From positions 1 to 64,000 of the forward strand of contig NZ_JAIQCL010000003.1 in NCBI RefSeq assembly GCF_020023385.1: a stretch of 64,000 bases of DNA. The letters are read 5' to 3'. Made by a program: the position numbers and the translations under genes. Of this stretch, positions 35,676 to 44,009 are shown in pieces. The notes beneath the pieces are model-generated. The model did no database searches and had not been told where the DNA came from. It was given only the letters and a program-made list of their open reading frames with translations. Position 1 is the first letter of the stretch. Each line of letters begins with the position of its first letter. The stretch is from Planococcus circulans. GTDB taxonomy: Bacteria > Bacillota > Bacilli > Bacillales_A > Planococcaceae.

Positions 35676-36725
35676 ATGTTCAGCGATATTGCAGTGGAAG
35701 AACTGATCCCGTTAAGTGAACAGAAAAAAATGGTGCTTATCGATGTGAGATCGCCATCCGAATATAAGAATTTTTCAATACCTGGAAGCATCAATATCCC
35801 TTTTTTCGATGATGCGGAGCGGGCAGAAATCGGCACACTCTATAAGCAAAAGAGTGTAGCTGCAGCAAAAGAGCGCGGCCTTGAAATCATCTCGGCCAAG
35901 CTGCCGGAATTTGTGAAGCAATTTAAACAGCTGGAAGGCAATAAAACGGTATTTTGCTGGCGGGGCGGCATGCGCAGCCGAACAACTGCTACGCTTTTGT
36001 CGTTGATGGATGTCCATGTCAGTCGGTTGGAAGGCGGAATCCGTGAATACCGGAGATGGGTCATCAACCAGCTTGAGCAGCCGGAAACCCCTTTTAAAGC
36101 ATATGTATTGAACGGCTTGACTGGAACAGGCAAAACGAGAATCCTGAAAGCGTTGGAAAAACAAGGCTATCCTGTCATCGATCTGGAAGGGCTGGCCAAT
36201 CATAAAGGCTCGATTTTCGGCCATATCGGCGTTGAGCCGAATAACCAAAAAAAATTCGACTCGCTGTTGGTTCAGCAATTCCGGGAACTCGAAAAATCGC
36301 CTTTTGTCCTTTTTGAAGCTGAAAGTTCACGGATCGGCAAAGTTGTCATCCCGAGCTGGGTGATGGATCTGAAAAACAATAGCGTTCAGCTCATTATCGA
36401 CATGCCGATGGAAGAAAGAATCAAAGAGATCATTGAAGATTACCGACCTGTTCAGTACCAGCAGGAATGTATAGCAGCCTTCCAACGGATCAAAACACGG
36501 ATGCCGCAGGATGTTTCGAAACAGATCGAAGCGGATTTGGAAACAGGGGAATTTTCCTCTGCGGTACGTCTGCTGCTGGAGTATTATTACGATTCCCGCT
36601 ACAAGCATACCGGTCTTCAATACCCGGACCAGCAAAAGAAAGTATTGCAGGTGCAAAATCTGGAAGAAGCCATCGAAGCGATCAAACAGCAGATTCCGGA
36701 TATCGAGAAGTCGTCGGCAAGCTAA
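35676..36725 (+). CDS. mnmH: tRNA 2-selenouridine synthase (SelU/MnmH)
   Basis: Protein of 349 residues starting MFSDIAVEEL after TTGGAGG. The N-terminal rhodanese domain has the catalytic cysteine in FCWRGGMRSR (Cys94); the P-loop domain has GLTGTGKT (147-154). Both are intact and full length. The enzyme converts 2-thiouridine at the tRNA wobble position to 2-selenouridine using selenophosphate, through a geranylated intermediate. SelD is not in this window. It is divergent from the YeeE/YedE transporter, a suggestive pairing. Confidence 0.94.
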   Translation: MFSDIAVEELIPLSEQKKMVLIDVRSPSEYKNFSIPGSINIPFFDDAERAEIGTLYKQKSVAAAKERGLEIISAKLPEFVKQFKQLEGNKTVFCWRGGMRSRTTATLLSLMDVHVSRLEGGIREYRRWVINQLEQPETPFKAYVLNGLTGTGKTRILKALEKQGYPVIDLEGLANHKGSIFGHIGVEPNNQKKFDSLLVQQFRELEKSPFVLFEAESSRIGKVVIPSWVMDLKNNSVQLIIDMPMEERIKEIIEDYRPVQYQQECIAAFQRIKTRMPQDVSKQIEADLETGEFSSAVRLLLEYYYDSRYKHTGLQYPDQQKKVLQVQNLEEAIEAIKQQIPDIEKSSAS

Positions 36726-36746
36726 CTCACTCTTTATAAGTGAAAC

Positions 36747-36779
36747 AATCCCCTCAACTCCATGTTGCAGGGGATTTTC
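36747..36779 (+). terminator. Intrinsic terminator of mnmH
   Basis: AATCCCCT / AGGGGATT stem with a T-rich tail just after the stop codon. Confidence 0.75.
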
Positions 36780-36905
36780 TTTACTTACTGGCGATGCCGA
36801 AGTAGCTCAGTTGATTCGCTGCATGCAGTTAGGGATAATGGAGAGAGCTTCGAATTCTTCGCAACGGTTTCGGGTATTCAGGCATCTCAGGAAGGAACTG
36901 GCCCC

Positions 36906-39900
36906 ATGAACTTTTCACTTAATGAAACAAAAATAAAAAAACTATGCGGACTTGCCGCTTACAAAAAAGGACGGTCCTACATTTTGGGCGGCAAAATCCG
37001 GCTCTCACCGGATCTGAATGACGACCGGCTGATCAAAGGCATCGTCACCGGCCGCAACGAATTTCACGTCAGTGTCAGGCAGGAACAGGACGGGGAAATC
37101 CTGGCTTCCTGCAGTTGTCCGCCAGTCGGTTTTGTAACGACTTATTGCCATCATATTGCAGGTGTTCTGCTGGCGATTGACGACATGCAGCAACGCGAAA
37201 ACCCAACGATGAAAATGCTGGATTTATTCACGCGGCAAACAAGCGGAACTAAAGGCAGACGGCAGTACTTCGATAAGCGGCAAACGCTTCAAGTCGAGTT
37301 CAGTTTCCTTCCGGTTCTAATGGAAGGAACAGGCTACGTACTCGGTCTGCGGCTCGCTATCGGAACAGCTGGACTGGAACCTGTAGGAAATATTGGTGAT
37401 TTCCTTGAAGCGGTGAGGACTGAGGAATCGTACAGCGAATCAGCTGGAGTCCATTACTCGCCAGAAGAACACCGCTTGCAGGATGAGACTGAAAAGGTAC
37501 TCGATTACTTGGCGAAAACGCGGATTACAGGTGCAGGAAGTTCAGGAAAAACAGATCTGGTGGTCTTGGCAGCTTCGGACTGGGAGCGGCTGTTGCCTTT
37601 GATGCAAACCGTGCCTTTCGTTAAACTGATGGGCGCTGGACGGATTACCGAAGGCATCCGCATCGAAAAAGAATTGCCGCTGTCTTTCCACTTTGCTGAA
37701 AACCGCTCCGGTGGCTTTCGTCTGGACGTCGAAGGTTTGGAGGAAGTGCTGATCCTGAAGGTTTACGAGCTGGTGATTGCGGACGGTGCCTTGGTCCATT
37801 TGGCTGGGGAAGATGCCAGGCGTCTGGCGGAATTGAAGGAATTGCTGCCTGGCTCGGTTGACCAGCTGCTGATTCCGGCAGAGGAAATGGACCATTTCAT
37901 GGCGACGGTCGTGCCGGGGCTGGAGCGTTTAGGGAAAGTCCATATCGCTGATGCAGTAGCGGAACGGCTGGTGGAAACACCTCTCCGCGCCAAGCTGTAT
38001 CTCGACCGCATCAAGCATCGTCTGCTGGCAGGAGTGGAATTCCATTACGGCCATTTGGTCATCAATCCGTGTGAAGAGGCGGACGATGAATTCCGCCATT
38101 ATCCAGGAATCCGCCGGCAGCGCGAGCAGGAGCAGGAAATTGTGAAAGTAATGAAAGACAGTGCATTTACACAGACGGACGGCGGTTTCTATATGCAGGA
38201 TGAGGAATCGGAGTACCATTTCCTCTACCATGTCATTCCTGTGCTTGAAGAATTGATGCAGATTTATGCGACAACAGCCGTCAAGCTTCGGGTTCAGAAA
38301 AACTATGGCGGTCCGAAAGTGAAGGTTGAAATCAGTGAGCGCACCGATTGGCTGGAATTTCGCTTTGATCTGCAGGATATTCCGGAAGCGGAGATCAAGA
38401 AAATTTTGAAGGCGTTGGAAGAAAAACGGCCTTATTACCGAATCCCTAACGGTACGTTAATGTCTTTAGAAACAGCGGAATTCATGGAGTTGAGTGATTT
38501 CCTGCGCGAACTGGACGTCAATTCCGCTAATTTCGGCAGGGAAGAGATCCGCATTCCTTTGATCCATGGCCTCCACTTGGTGGCTTCACTGGATGAAGGA
38601 CAGCTGCTCGACCCAGGGGCCAGTTTTGCCCACTTGCTGCAAAACCTGAATCGACCGGATGAGCTGGATACTGATCTACCGGAAAGTTTGAACGGGGTAC
38701 TCCGCGATTACCAGGAAGCCGGTTTCCGCTGGCTTAACCTGTTGGCGAAATATAAATTCGGCGGCATTCTGGCGGATGACATGGGGCTTGGCAAAACGTT
38801 GCAAAGCATCGCCTTTATCGTCTCGGTGCTGCCGGATATCCGCAAACAGCAGCAGCCTGTCCTCGTGGTTGCCCCTTCGTCGCTTGTCTATAATTGGCTC
38901 AACGAATTGACGAAATTTGCACCAGAACTCAAAGTTGGGATCATTGATGGCACTAAAACACAAAGGGCTTCTTTGATCCAAAAAACACAGGGGCTGGATG
39001 TCGTCATCACGTCCTATCCTTCCTTGCGGATGGATCAAGTGCTGTACCGCAGCCAAAGCTTCCATACCTTGTTTTTGGATGAAGCACAGGCCTTTAAAAA
39101 CCCGGTCACCCAAACGGCGAAGGCCGTCAGGGAAATTCAAGCAGATCACCGGTTTGCGCTTACCGGAACCCCGATTGAAAACTCGCTGGATGAATTATGG
39201 TCGATTTTCAATGTGGTGTTTCCAGAGCTGTTGCCGAACCGCAGGCTGTTCAGTGAGATGAGGCGCGAAAGCATCAAGAAGCGGGTCCGTCCTTTCATCC
39301 TGCGCCGCATCAAGACGGAGGTGTTGACGGAGCTTCCGGACAAAGTGGAAACCATCCATTATTCGGAACTGCAGAAAGAGCAGAAGAAATTATATGCGGC
39401 TTACTTAGCCGAATTGAAACAGGATGCACTGAAGCATTTGAACAAAGACAGCTTCCAGAAGAACCGGATCCGGATTTTGGCGGGACTGACCCGGCTGCGC
39501 CAGTTATGCTGCCACCCTGCATTATTCGTGGAAGGCTACGATGGCGGATCAGGCAAGTTCGATCAATTGATGGAGCTGGTGGAGGAATGCCGGCTGTCCG
39601 GACGGCGTGTGCTGGTATTTTCGCAATTTACCCAAATGCTCGGCATCATCGGCCATCAATTGGCGAAAGAAGGAGTCCCTTATTTTTATTTGGACGGCCA
39701 GACTCCGCCCGCAGAACGGGTGGACCTGTGCAGCCGATTCAACGGGGGACAAGGTGATTTGTTTTTGATTTCCCTGAAAGCCGGCGGTACTGGCCTGAAT
39801 CTGACGGGAGCCGATACAGTCATCCTTTACGATCTTTGGTGGAATCCGGCTGTCGAACAGCAAGCTGCTGACCGGGCGCATCGCATGGGACAGAAGAAGG

Positions 39901-40061
39901 AAGTGCAGGTGATTCGGCTGGTCGCCAAAGGCACCATCGAAGAAAAGATTAATGAGCTGCAGATGAGAAAGAAAAACCTGATCGATGAGGTGATCCAATC
40001 GGGAGAAGAACCGCTGAAGGCGATGTCTGCAGAGGACATCCGGGAAATCCTGACGATATAG
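36906..40061 (+). CDS. SWIM-domain SNF2/Rad54-family helicase
   Basis: Protein of 1051 residues starting MNFSLNETKI, with AGGAAGGA about ten bases upstream; a longer in-frame start overlaps the mnmH terminator and is unlikely. N-terminal SWIM zinc finger (about 55-85: SCSCPPVGFVTTYCHH). The ATPase part follows: Walker A DDMGLGKT (about 623), LDEAQAFKN (Walker B, about 724), LTGTPIEN and the C-terminal GGTGLNLTGADTVILYDLWWNPAVEQQAADRAHRMGQ. Such proteins are DNA translocases common in Bacillota; their role (repair, transcription or recycling of polymerase) is unsettled. Confidence 0.92.
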   Translation: MNFSLNETKIKKLCGLAAYKKGRSYILGGKIRLSPDLNDDRLIKGIVTGRNEFHVSVRQEQDGEILASCSCPPVGFVTTYCHHIAGVLLAIDDMQQRENPTMKMLDLFTRQTSGTKGRRQYFDKRQTLQVEFSFLPVLMEGTGYVLGLRLAIGTAGLEPVGNIGDFLEAVRTEESYSESAGVHYSPEEHRLQDETEKVLDYLAKTRITGAGSSGKTDLVVLAASDWERLLPLMQTVPFVKLMGAGRITEGIRIEKELPLSFHFAENRSGGFRLDVEGLEEVLILKVYELVIADGALVHLAGEDARRLAELKELLPGSVDQLLIPAEEMDHFMATVVPGLERLGKVHIADAVAERLVETPLRAKLYLDRIKHRLLAGVEFHYGHLVINPCEEADDEFRHYPGIRRQREQEQEIVKVMKDSAFTQTDGGFYMQDEESEYHFLYHVIPVLEELMQIYATTAVKLRVQKNYGGPKVKVEISERTDWLEFRFDLQDIPEAEIKKILKALEEKRPYYRIPNGTLMSLETAEFMELSDFLRELDVNSANFGREEIRIPLIHGLHLVASLDEGQLLDPGASFAHLLQNLNRPDELDTDLPESLNGVLRDYQEAGFRWLNLLAKYKFGGILADDMGLGKTLQSIAFIVSVLPDIRKQQQPVLVVAPSSLVYNWLNELTKFAPELKVGIIDGTKTQRASLIQKTQGLDVVITSYPSLRMDQVLYRSQSFHTLFLDEAQAFKNPVTQTAKAVREIQADHRFALTGTPIENSLDELWSIFNVVFPELLPNRRLFSEMRRESIKKRVRPFILRRIKTEVLTELPDKVETIHYSELQKEQKKLYAAYLAELKQDALKHLNKDSFQKNRIRILAGLTRLRQLCCHPALFVEGYDGGSGKFDQLMELVEECRLSGRRVLVFSQFTQMLGIIGHQLAKEGVPYFYLDGQTPPAERVDLCSRFNGGQGDLFLISLKAGGTGLNLTGADTVILYDLWWNPAVEQQAADRAHRMGQKKEVQVIRLVAKGTIEEKINELQMRKKNLIDEVIQSGEEPLKAMSAEDIREILTI

Positions 40062-40176
40062 CCTGTCGATCTGCCGAATGTCTTTTCTATCCGGAGCATC
40101 CTATAAAAATCATCGTCGAAAAGGAATTATTGTGCCCGGTTTGGTAAAATGGTTGAAAGAGAGCTGAGGTGTTGAT

Positions 40177-40791
40177 ATGGATCCGAAAAGCATGCTGGAA
40201 AAAGTGAAAAACCGTACTCCTGATGTATTAGGAAATAAGGATTTCTCAAAATATGCAATTCTTTTGCCCCTTATCGAAAAAGATGGAGAAATTCATGTCC
40301 TCTTTGAAGTTCGCTCCTATGACTTAAGAAACCAGCCGGGGGAAATCTGTTTTCCCGGGGGAAGAATTGATTTTCAGGACCAGACGGAAGAAGACACAGC
40401 CGTCCGGGAAACGATTGAAGAGCTTGGAATAGAAAGAGCCGAAATCTCGGATATCTTTCCACTAGACTATATTGTTTCGCCTTTTGGCATGATTGTGTAT
40501 ACATTTGCCGGCATCATTGATCCGGAAGCTGCATTTGAGCCGAATCCACCCGAAGTCGACAGCATCTTTACGGTTCCGCTGTCGTTCTTCCTGGAAAAAG
40601 AGCCGAAAGTATACAGCATCAATTTTGATATCCAGCCGGAGGAGAGCTTTCCCTACGATTTGATTGCCGGAGGGGAAAATTACAATTGGCGGACGCGCCA
40701 AGTTGATGAATACTTTTACATTTATGGAGACAAGGTCATTTGGGGGCTTACCGCCAAAATTCTTGCACACTTTATCGAGATCATTCGCTGA
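40177..40791 (+). CDS. Nudix hydrolase, CoA pyrophosphatase type
   Basis: Protein of 204 residues. The Nudix box spans GGRIDFQDQTEEDTAVRETI plus EELG, with the catalytic RExxEE intact. It is preceded by the family motif RNQPGEICFPGG, marking the CoA-diphosphatase (YeaB/NudL) group. These enzymes cleave CoA to 4'-phosphopantetheine and 3',5'-ADP. ATG after GAGCTGAGGTG. Monocistronic by spacing. Confidence 0.88.
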   Translation: MDPKSMLEKVKNRTPDVLGNKDFSKYAILLPLIEKDGEIHVLFEVRSYDLRNQPGEICFPGGRIDFQDQTEEDTAVRETIEELGIERAEISDIFPLDYIVSPFGMIVYTFAGIIDPEAAFEPNPPEVDSIFTVPLSFFLEKEPKVYSINFDIQPEESFPYDLIAGGENYNWRTRQVDEYFYIYGDKVIWGLTAKILAHFIEIIR

Positions 40792-40935
40792 ATGGTCTTT
40801 TTGTTTTGGAAAGGAACGGGTCTTTTATCGCAATTTTTGAATTGTAGCCGGCGAAGCTTTTAAAGGGCGGAAAGAACGTGTATAATTATTCATATTACTG
40901 ATAATTAAAATTATTTTTACAAAGGAGTCCTGACG

Positions 40936-42009
40936 ATGACTACATATCAGCTTGAAGTTATTGAAAATACCAACAAAAAAGAAAAACCGGTGAAAGACCA
41001 GGTGCCATTCGGGACGACGTTTACTGATCATATGTATATCCTGGAGTATGAAACAGAAAAAGGCTGGTATGATCCGAAAATCGTTCCCTACGGACCGATC
41101 AGTTTAGATCCTGCGGCGATGATCTTCCATTACGGACAAACGGTTTTTGAAGGCATGAAAGCCTATCATACAGAGGACGGGCGCCTTTTATTGTTCCGTC
41201 CCGAAAAGAACTTTGAGCGTCTGAACCTTTCAAGTGAACGCCTGAGCATCCCCGCCATCGATGAAGAACAGGCTTTGGAGCATTTGACACAATTGATCAA
41301 GCTTGAAAAAGACTGGGTTCCGAAAACACCTGGAACTTCGCTGTATATCCGTCCCTACATCATTTCAACAGACGCCAATCTTGCAGTCGGACCGTCTCAA
41401 ACCTATAAATACATGGTCATCCTGTCACCAGTGGGCTCTTATTTCCCAGGCGGCCTTCACCCGGTTGTCATCCATGTAGAAGATAAATTCACCCGCGCAG
41501 TAAAAGGCGGAACCGGTATGGCTAAAACAGCCGGAAATTATTCGTCAGGCTACCAGGCGCAGGCCAATGCCAAAAAAGAAGGCAACGCGGATGTCCTATG
41601 GCTGGATGGCGTCGAAAAGAAATACATCGAAGAAGTCGGCAGCATGAACATCTTCTTCAAAATCAACGGTGAAGTGGTGACGCCTGAGTTGAACGGCAGT
41701 ATCCTAAAAGGCATCACGCGCATGTCCATCATCGAATTGCTTGGCACATGGGGAATCACCGTAACCGAAAAACGTGTTTCCATCGATGAACTGTACGAAG
41801 CATATGAAGCCGGCCAAGTCGAAGAGGTCTTCGGCACTGGGACGGCAGCCGTTATTTCTCCAGTCGGGGAACTGAACTGGAAAGGCCAGAAAATGATCAT
41901 CAACAATCACGAAATCGGTGAATTATCACAAAAACTATACGATACGATCACAGGAATCCAGACAGGCAAGATTGAAGATACACTGGGCTGGACTGTGGAA
42001 GTAAAATAA
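40936..42009 (+). CDS. ilvE: Branched-chain amino acid aminotransferase
   Basis: Protein of 357 residues, start after AAAGGAG. Class IV PLP fold: FHYGQTVFEGMKAYHTEDGRLLLFRPEKNFERLN, substrate loop YIRPYIISTDANLAVGPS, and GGTGMAKTAGNYSSGYQAQ, in which the Lys forms the Schiff base. Residues EVGSMNIFF and the phosphate-binding GITRMSIIELL follow. It catalyses the last step of Val, Leu and Ile synthesis or the first of their degradation. It is separate from other ilv genes. A TATAAT lies about 50 bp upstream. Confidence 0.95.
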   Translation: MTTYQLEVIENTNKKEKPVKDQVPFGTTFTDHMYILEYETEKGWYDPKIVPYGPISLDPAAMIFHYGQTVFEGMKAYHTEDGRLLLFRPEKNFERLNLSSERLSIPAIDEEQALEHLTQLIKLEKDWVPKTPGTSLYIRPYIISTDANLAVGPSQTYKYMVILSPVGSYFPGGLHPVVIHVEDKFTRAVKGGTGMAKTAGNYSSGYQAQANAKKEGNADVLWLDGVEKKYIEEVGSMNIFFKINGEVVTPELNGSILKGITRMSIIELLGTWGITVTEKRVSIDELYEAYEAGQVEEVFGTGTAAVISPVGELNWKGQKMIINNHEIGELSQKLYDTITGIQTGKIEDTLGWTVEVK

Positions 42010-42052
42010 TCGGCAAGTTTCTCTTTAGCCATTAGCATTTCTGAAACCCGTC

Positions 42053-42097
42053 GCTGTCTGGTTATCCTTTGGGATAGCTCGACAGGGATGGGTTTTT
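42053..42097 (+). terminator. Intrinsic terminator of ilvE
   Basis: Interrupted stem AAACCC-TC-CTGTC-TATCC / GGATA-GACAG-GA-GGGTTTTT. Confidence 0.78.
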
Positions 42098-42173
42098 AGC
42101 TGTCCTATTGAATGTAAGGTTTAAAAAGTTGGTTAAGAGAGAACATAGTTAAAGAAAGACAGGAGCTTTTATG

Positions 42174-42377
42174 TTATGTTAGAAAACGGTAATTTTCATG
42201 CGTGGAGCGATTCTTCAACAACTTGAGAAAATGATTTATGTAGTTTTGAGGCTGTATACTAACTCTACCGAGCTTCATGCCCTCAAAAGTTTTGGCCAAT
42301 CCCTTTTCTGCGGGGTCTTCAGCTTTCACTGATTTCACAGGAGTCTTCTTGGCCAGCCTGGTTGGGAGTCTGTTGCT
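42174..42377 (-). pseudogene. Possible remnant of a decayed gene
   Basis: The minus strand is open for 66 codons before a stop (reading ...RLAKKTPVKSVKAEDPAEKG, then LAKTFEGMKLG and on to a taa). There is no start codon with a ribosome site at its head; it is closed upstream by TGA. The composition looks coding-like and is richer in GC than its flanks. I do not recognise the family. The rest of 42098-42423 shows nothing. Confidence 0.25.
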
Positions 42378-42449
42378 TCAATCAAAGAACGTAACCTGCT
42401 AGTCAGTTCCGGTAAAAGTAGTCCCGACAAATTTGGTATATCCTTCACT

Positions 42450-42627
42450 CCAGGATCCGAAGTGCAAGGCGACGAAGTGTCGAAATCCACTCGGGCGTCA
42501 GTCCGAGTTAGTTCGGCGCCAGCCCGTGGAAAGCGTCCGCCTGGAGCGCAGGATTCAGTATAAACATGATGAAATGTGTATTCATTCTTTAAGTGACATA
42601 AATTTTTTCGTCTACAAGCTCATATTT
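42450..42627. repeat. Dispersed intergenic repeat, copy B
   Basis: Matches copy A at 27-231 from AGGATCCGAAG to GTCTACAAGCTCA, with a deletion of about 24 bp around the CTCCTGCGGGAG palindrome and few substitutions. A frame crossing it is an artefact. Located just upstream of the Bcr/CflA gene. Confidence 0.8.
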
Positions 42628-42654
42628 TTAATGATAGAAAAGAAGGTGTAAGTA

Positions 42655-43860
42655 TTGGAAAGCTTGACTGGCTTAAAACGAGTCCATTTTATTTTGTTGA
42701 TGGGTGCACTGACTTCCTTAATTCCATTCACGATCGATATGTATTTACCGGCTTTCCCAATTCTTGCAGATGTCTACGAAACCAATGCCACCTCTGTTCA
42801 ATTGAGCTTGACCGCGTGTCTGCTTGGACTCGCGTTAGGCCAATTGATCACAGGAGCGCTTAGTGATGTGCAGGGACGGAGAAAGCCACTCCTGATTTCG
42901 CTGGTTGCATACATAGTAGCCTCAGTGGCTTGCATATTTGCTCCAAACATCTACATATTTGTTCTACTGCGTTTCGTACAGGGCTTTGCAGCTTCCGGTG
43001 GCTTGGTTATTTCCCGGGCAATAGTGCGGGACGTCAGCAATGGGGCGGAATTGACAAGATTGTTCGCTCTATTGATGGTCGTCAACAACCTGGTTCCTCT
43101 GCTGGCGCCTTCAGTTGGCAGCGGGGTCCTGCTGTTTGCAGACTGGAGAGGAATTTTCCTGGTGCTGACGGTTCTGGGAATTGTCCTGTTGCTCGTTTCA
43201 GCCTTCCGCCTGAAGGAAAGCTTGCCGCCTGAAAAAAGGGTTCCAAGCAATCTGGGAACGACCTTCAGCAATTTTGCGGGAATTTTAAAGAATCGGCAGT
43301 TCACGGGCTATGCGTTGGCGCAAGGTTTTCTGATCGGCGGTGTTTTTGCCTATGTGTCGGGAACTCCCTTCATCTATCAGAATGTGTACGGAGTATCGCC
43401 GCAGACATTCAGCTTGCTGTTCGGTATGAATGGCATCGGACTGATTATCGGCAGTTATGCTGTTGGCCGTTTCTCGTACATTTGGTCTGAAAAGCGGTTT
43501 TTGGAAACCGCGCTTTATACTGCCACGACTGCCGGTGCAGTTTTATTGGCCGTCGTGTTGCTTGATGGCCCTTTATGGGCGGTCGTCATTCCTATTTTCT
43601 TTTTCATCACGTCGATTGGCGTGGTGGGAACAGCCGCTTTCACTCTAGCCATGGAAAGCCAAGGCCATGTAGCAGGAAGTGCTTCGGCATTGCTTGGCTT
43701 GCTGCCGTTTATTCTTGGAGCAGCGACGGCGCCGTTAGTAGGGATTGCAGGAGAAGATACGGCAGTTCCAATGGGGCTGGTCATTTTCATCATGTGCTTG
43801 ACTGCATTGTTGGCCTATATATTCTTTGCAAAAAATGCAACCGCATCAACTGCCAAATAA
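42655..43860 (+). CDS. Bcr/CflA-family drug-resistance MFS transporter
   Basis: Protein of 401 residues from a TTG after AGAAGGTG. Twelve predicted membrane helices. The N-terminal TM1 motif PFTIDMYLPAFP is diagnostic of the Bcr/CflA (DHA1) group; MFS motif A is GALSDVQGRRKPLL. E. coli relatives export bicyclomycin, chloramphenicol or other compounds by proton antiport. It is monocistronic, ends in a terminator and lies next to a dispersed repeat. The substrate is unknown. Confidence 0.9.
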   Translation: MESLTGLKRVHFILLMGALTSLIPFTIDMYLPAFPILADVYETNATSVQLSLTACLLGLALGQLITGALSDVQGRRKPLLISLVAYIVASVACIFAPNIYIFVLLRFVQGFAASGGLVISRAIVRDVSNGAELTRLFALLMVVNNLVPLLAPSVGSGVLLFADWRGIFLVLTVLGIVLLLVSAFRLKESLPPEKRVPSNLGTTFSNFAGILKNRQFTGYALAQGFLIGGVFAYVSGTPFIYQNVYGVSPQTFSLLFGMNGIGLIIGSYAVGRFSYIWSEKRFLETALYTATTAGAVLLAVVLLDGPLWAVVIPIFFFITSIGVVGTAAFTLAMESQGHVAGSASALLGLLPFILGAATAPLVGIAGEDTAVPMGLVIFIMCLTALLAYIFFAKNATASTAK

Positions 43861-43864
43861 TCTG

Positions 43865-43891
43865 AAGCCCGGAAATTCTTCCGGGCTTTTT
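43865..43891 (+). terminator. Intrinsic terminator
   Basis: AAGCCCGGAA / TTCCGGGCTT, 4-nt loop, T5 tail. Confidence 0.92.
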
Positions 43892-43921
43892 GTATTGCGT
43901 AAAAATACCTGTTTTTCACCG

Positions 43922-43975
43922 TTTACAAATACTAAACAATTTTCCCGTCAGCGCTTAACAATCAAATCCTATACT
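43922..43975 (+). promoter_or_regulatory. PhoP-type promoter of the alkaline phosphatase gene
   Basis: TTTACA (43922), TAAACA (43933), CCCGTC (43944) and TTAACA (43955) occur at exact 11-bp spacing, i.e. hexamers with 5-bp gaps. Three of four fit the Bacillus PhoP repeat TT(A/C/T)A(C/T)A. They end 9 bp before a -10 box TATACT (43970-43975), and no -35 is needed. This predicts induction in phosphate starvation. Confidence 0.78.
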
Positions 43976-44009
43976 GAACTTGTTCATCAACTGACTGGAG
44001 GGGAAACAA

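Noticed and set aside
42433..42651. Open frame across repeat copy B
   Set aside because: Entirely repeat-derived, no ribosome site, no resemblance to a protein family.
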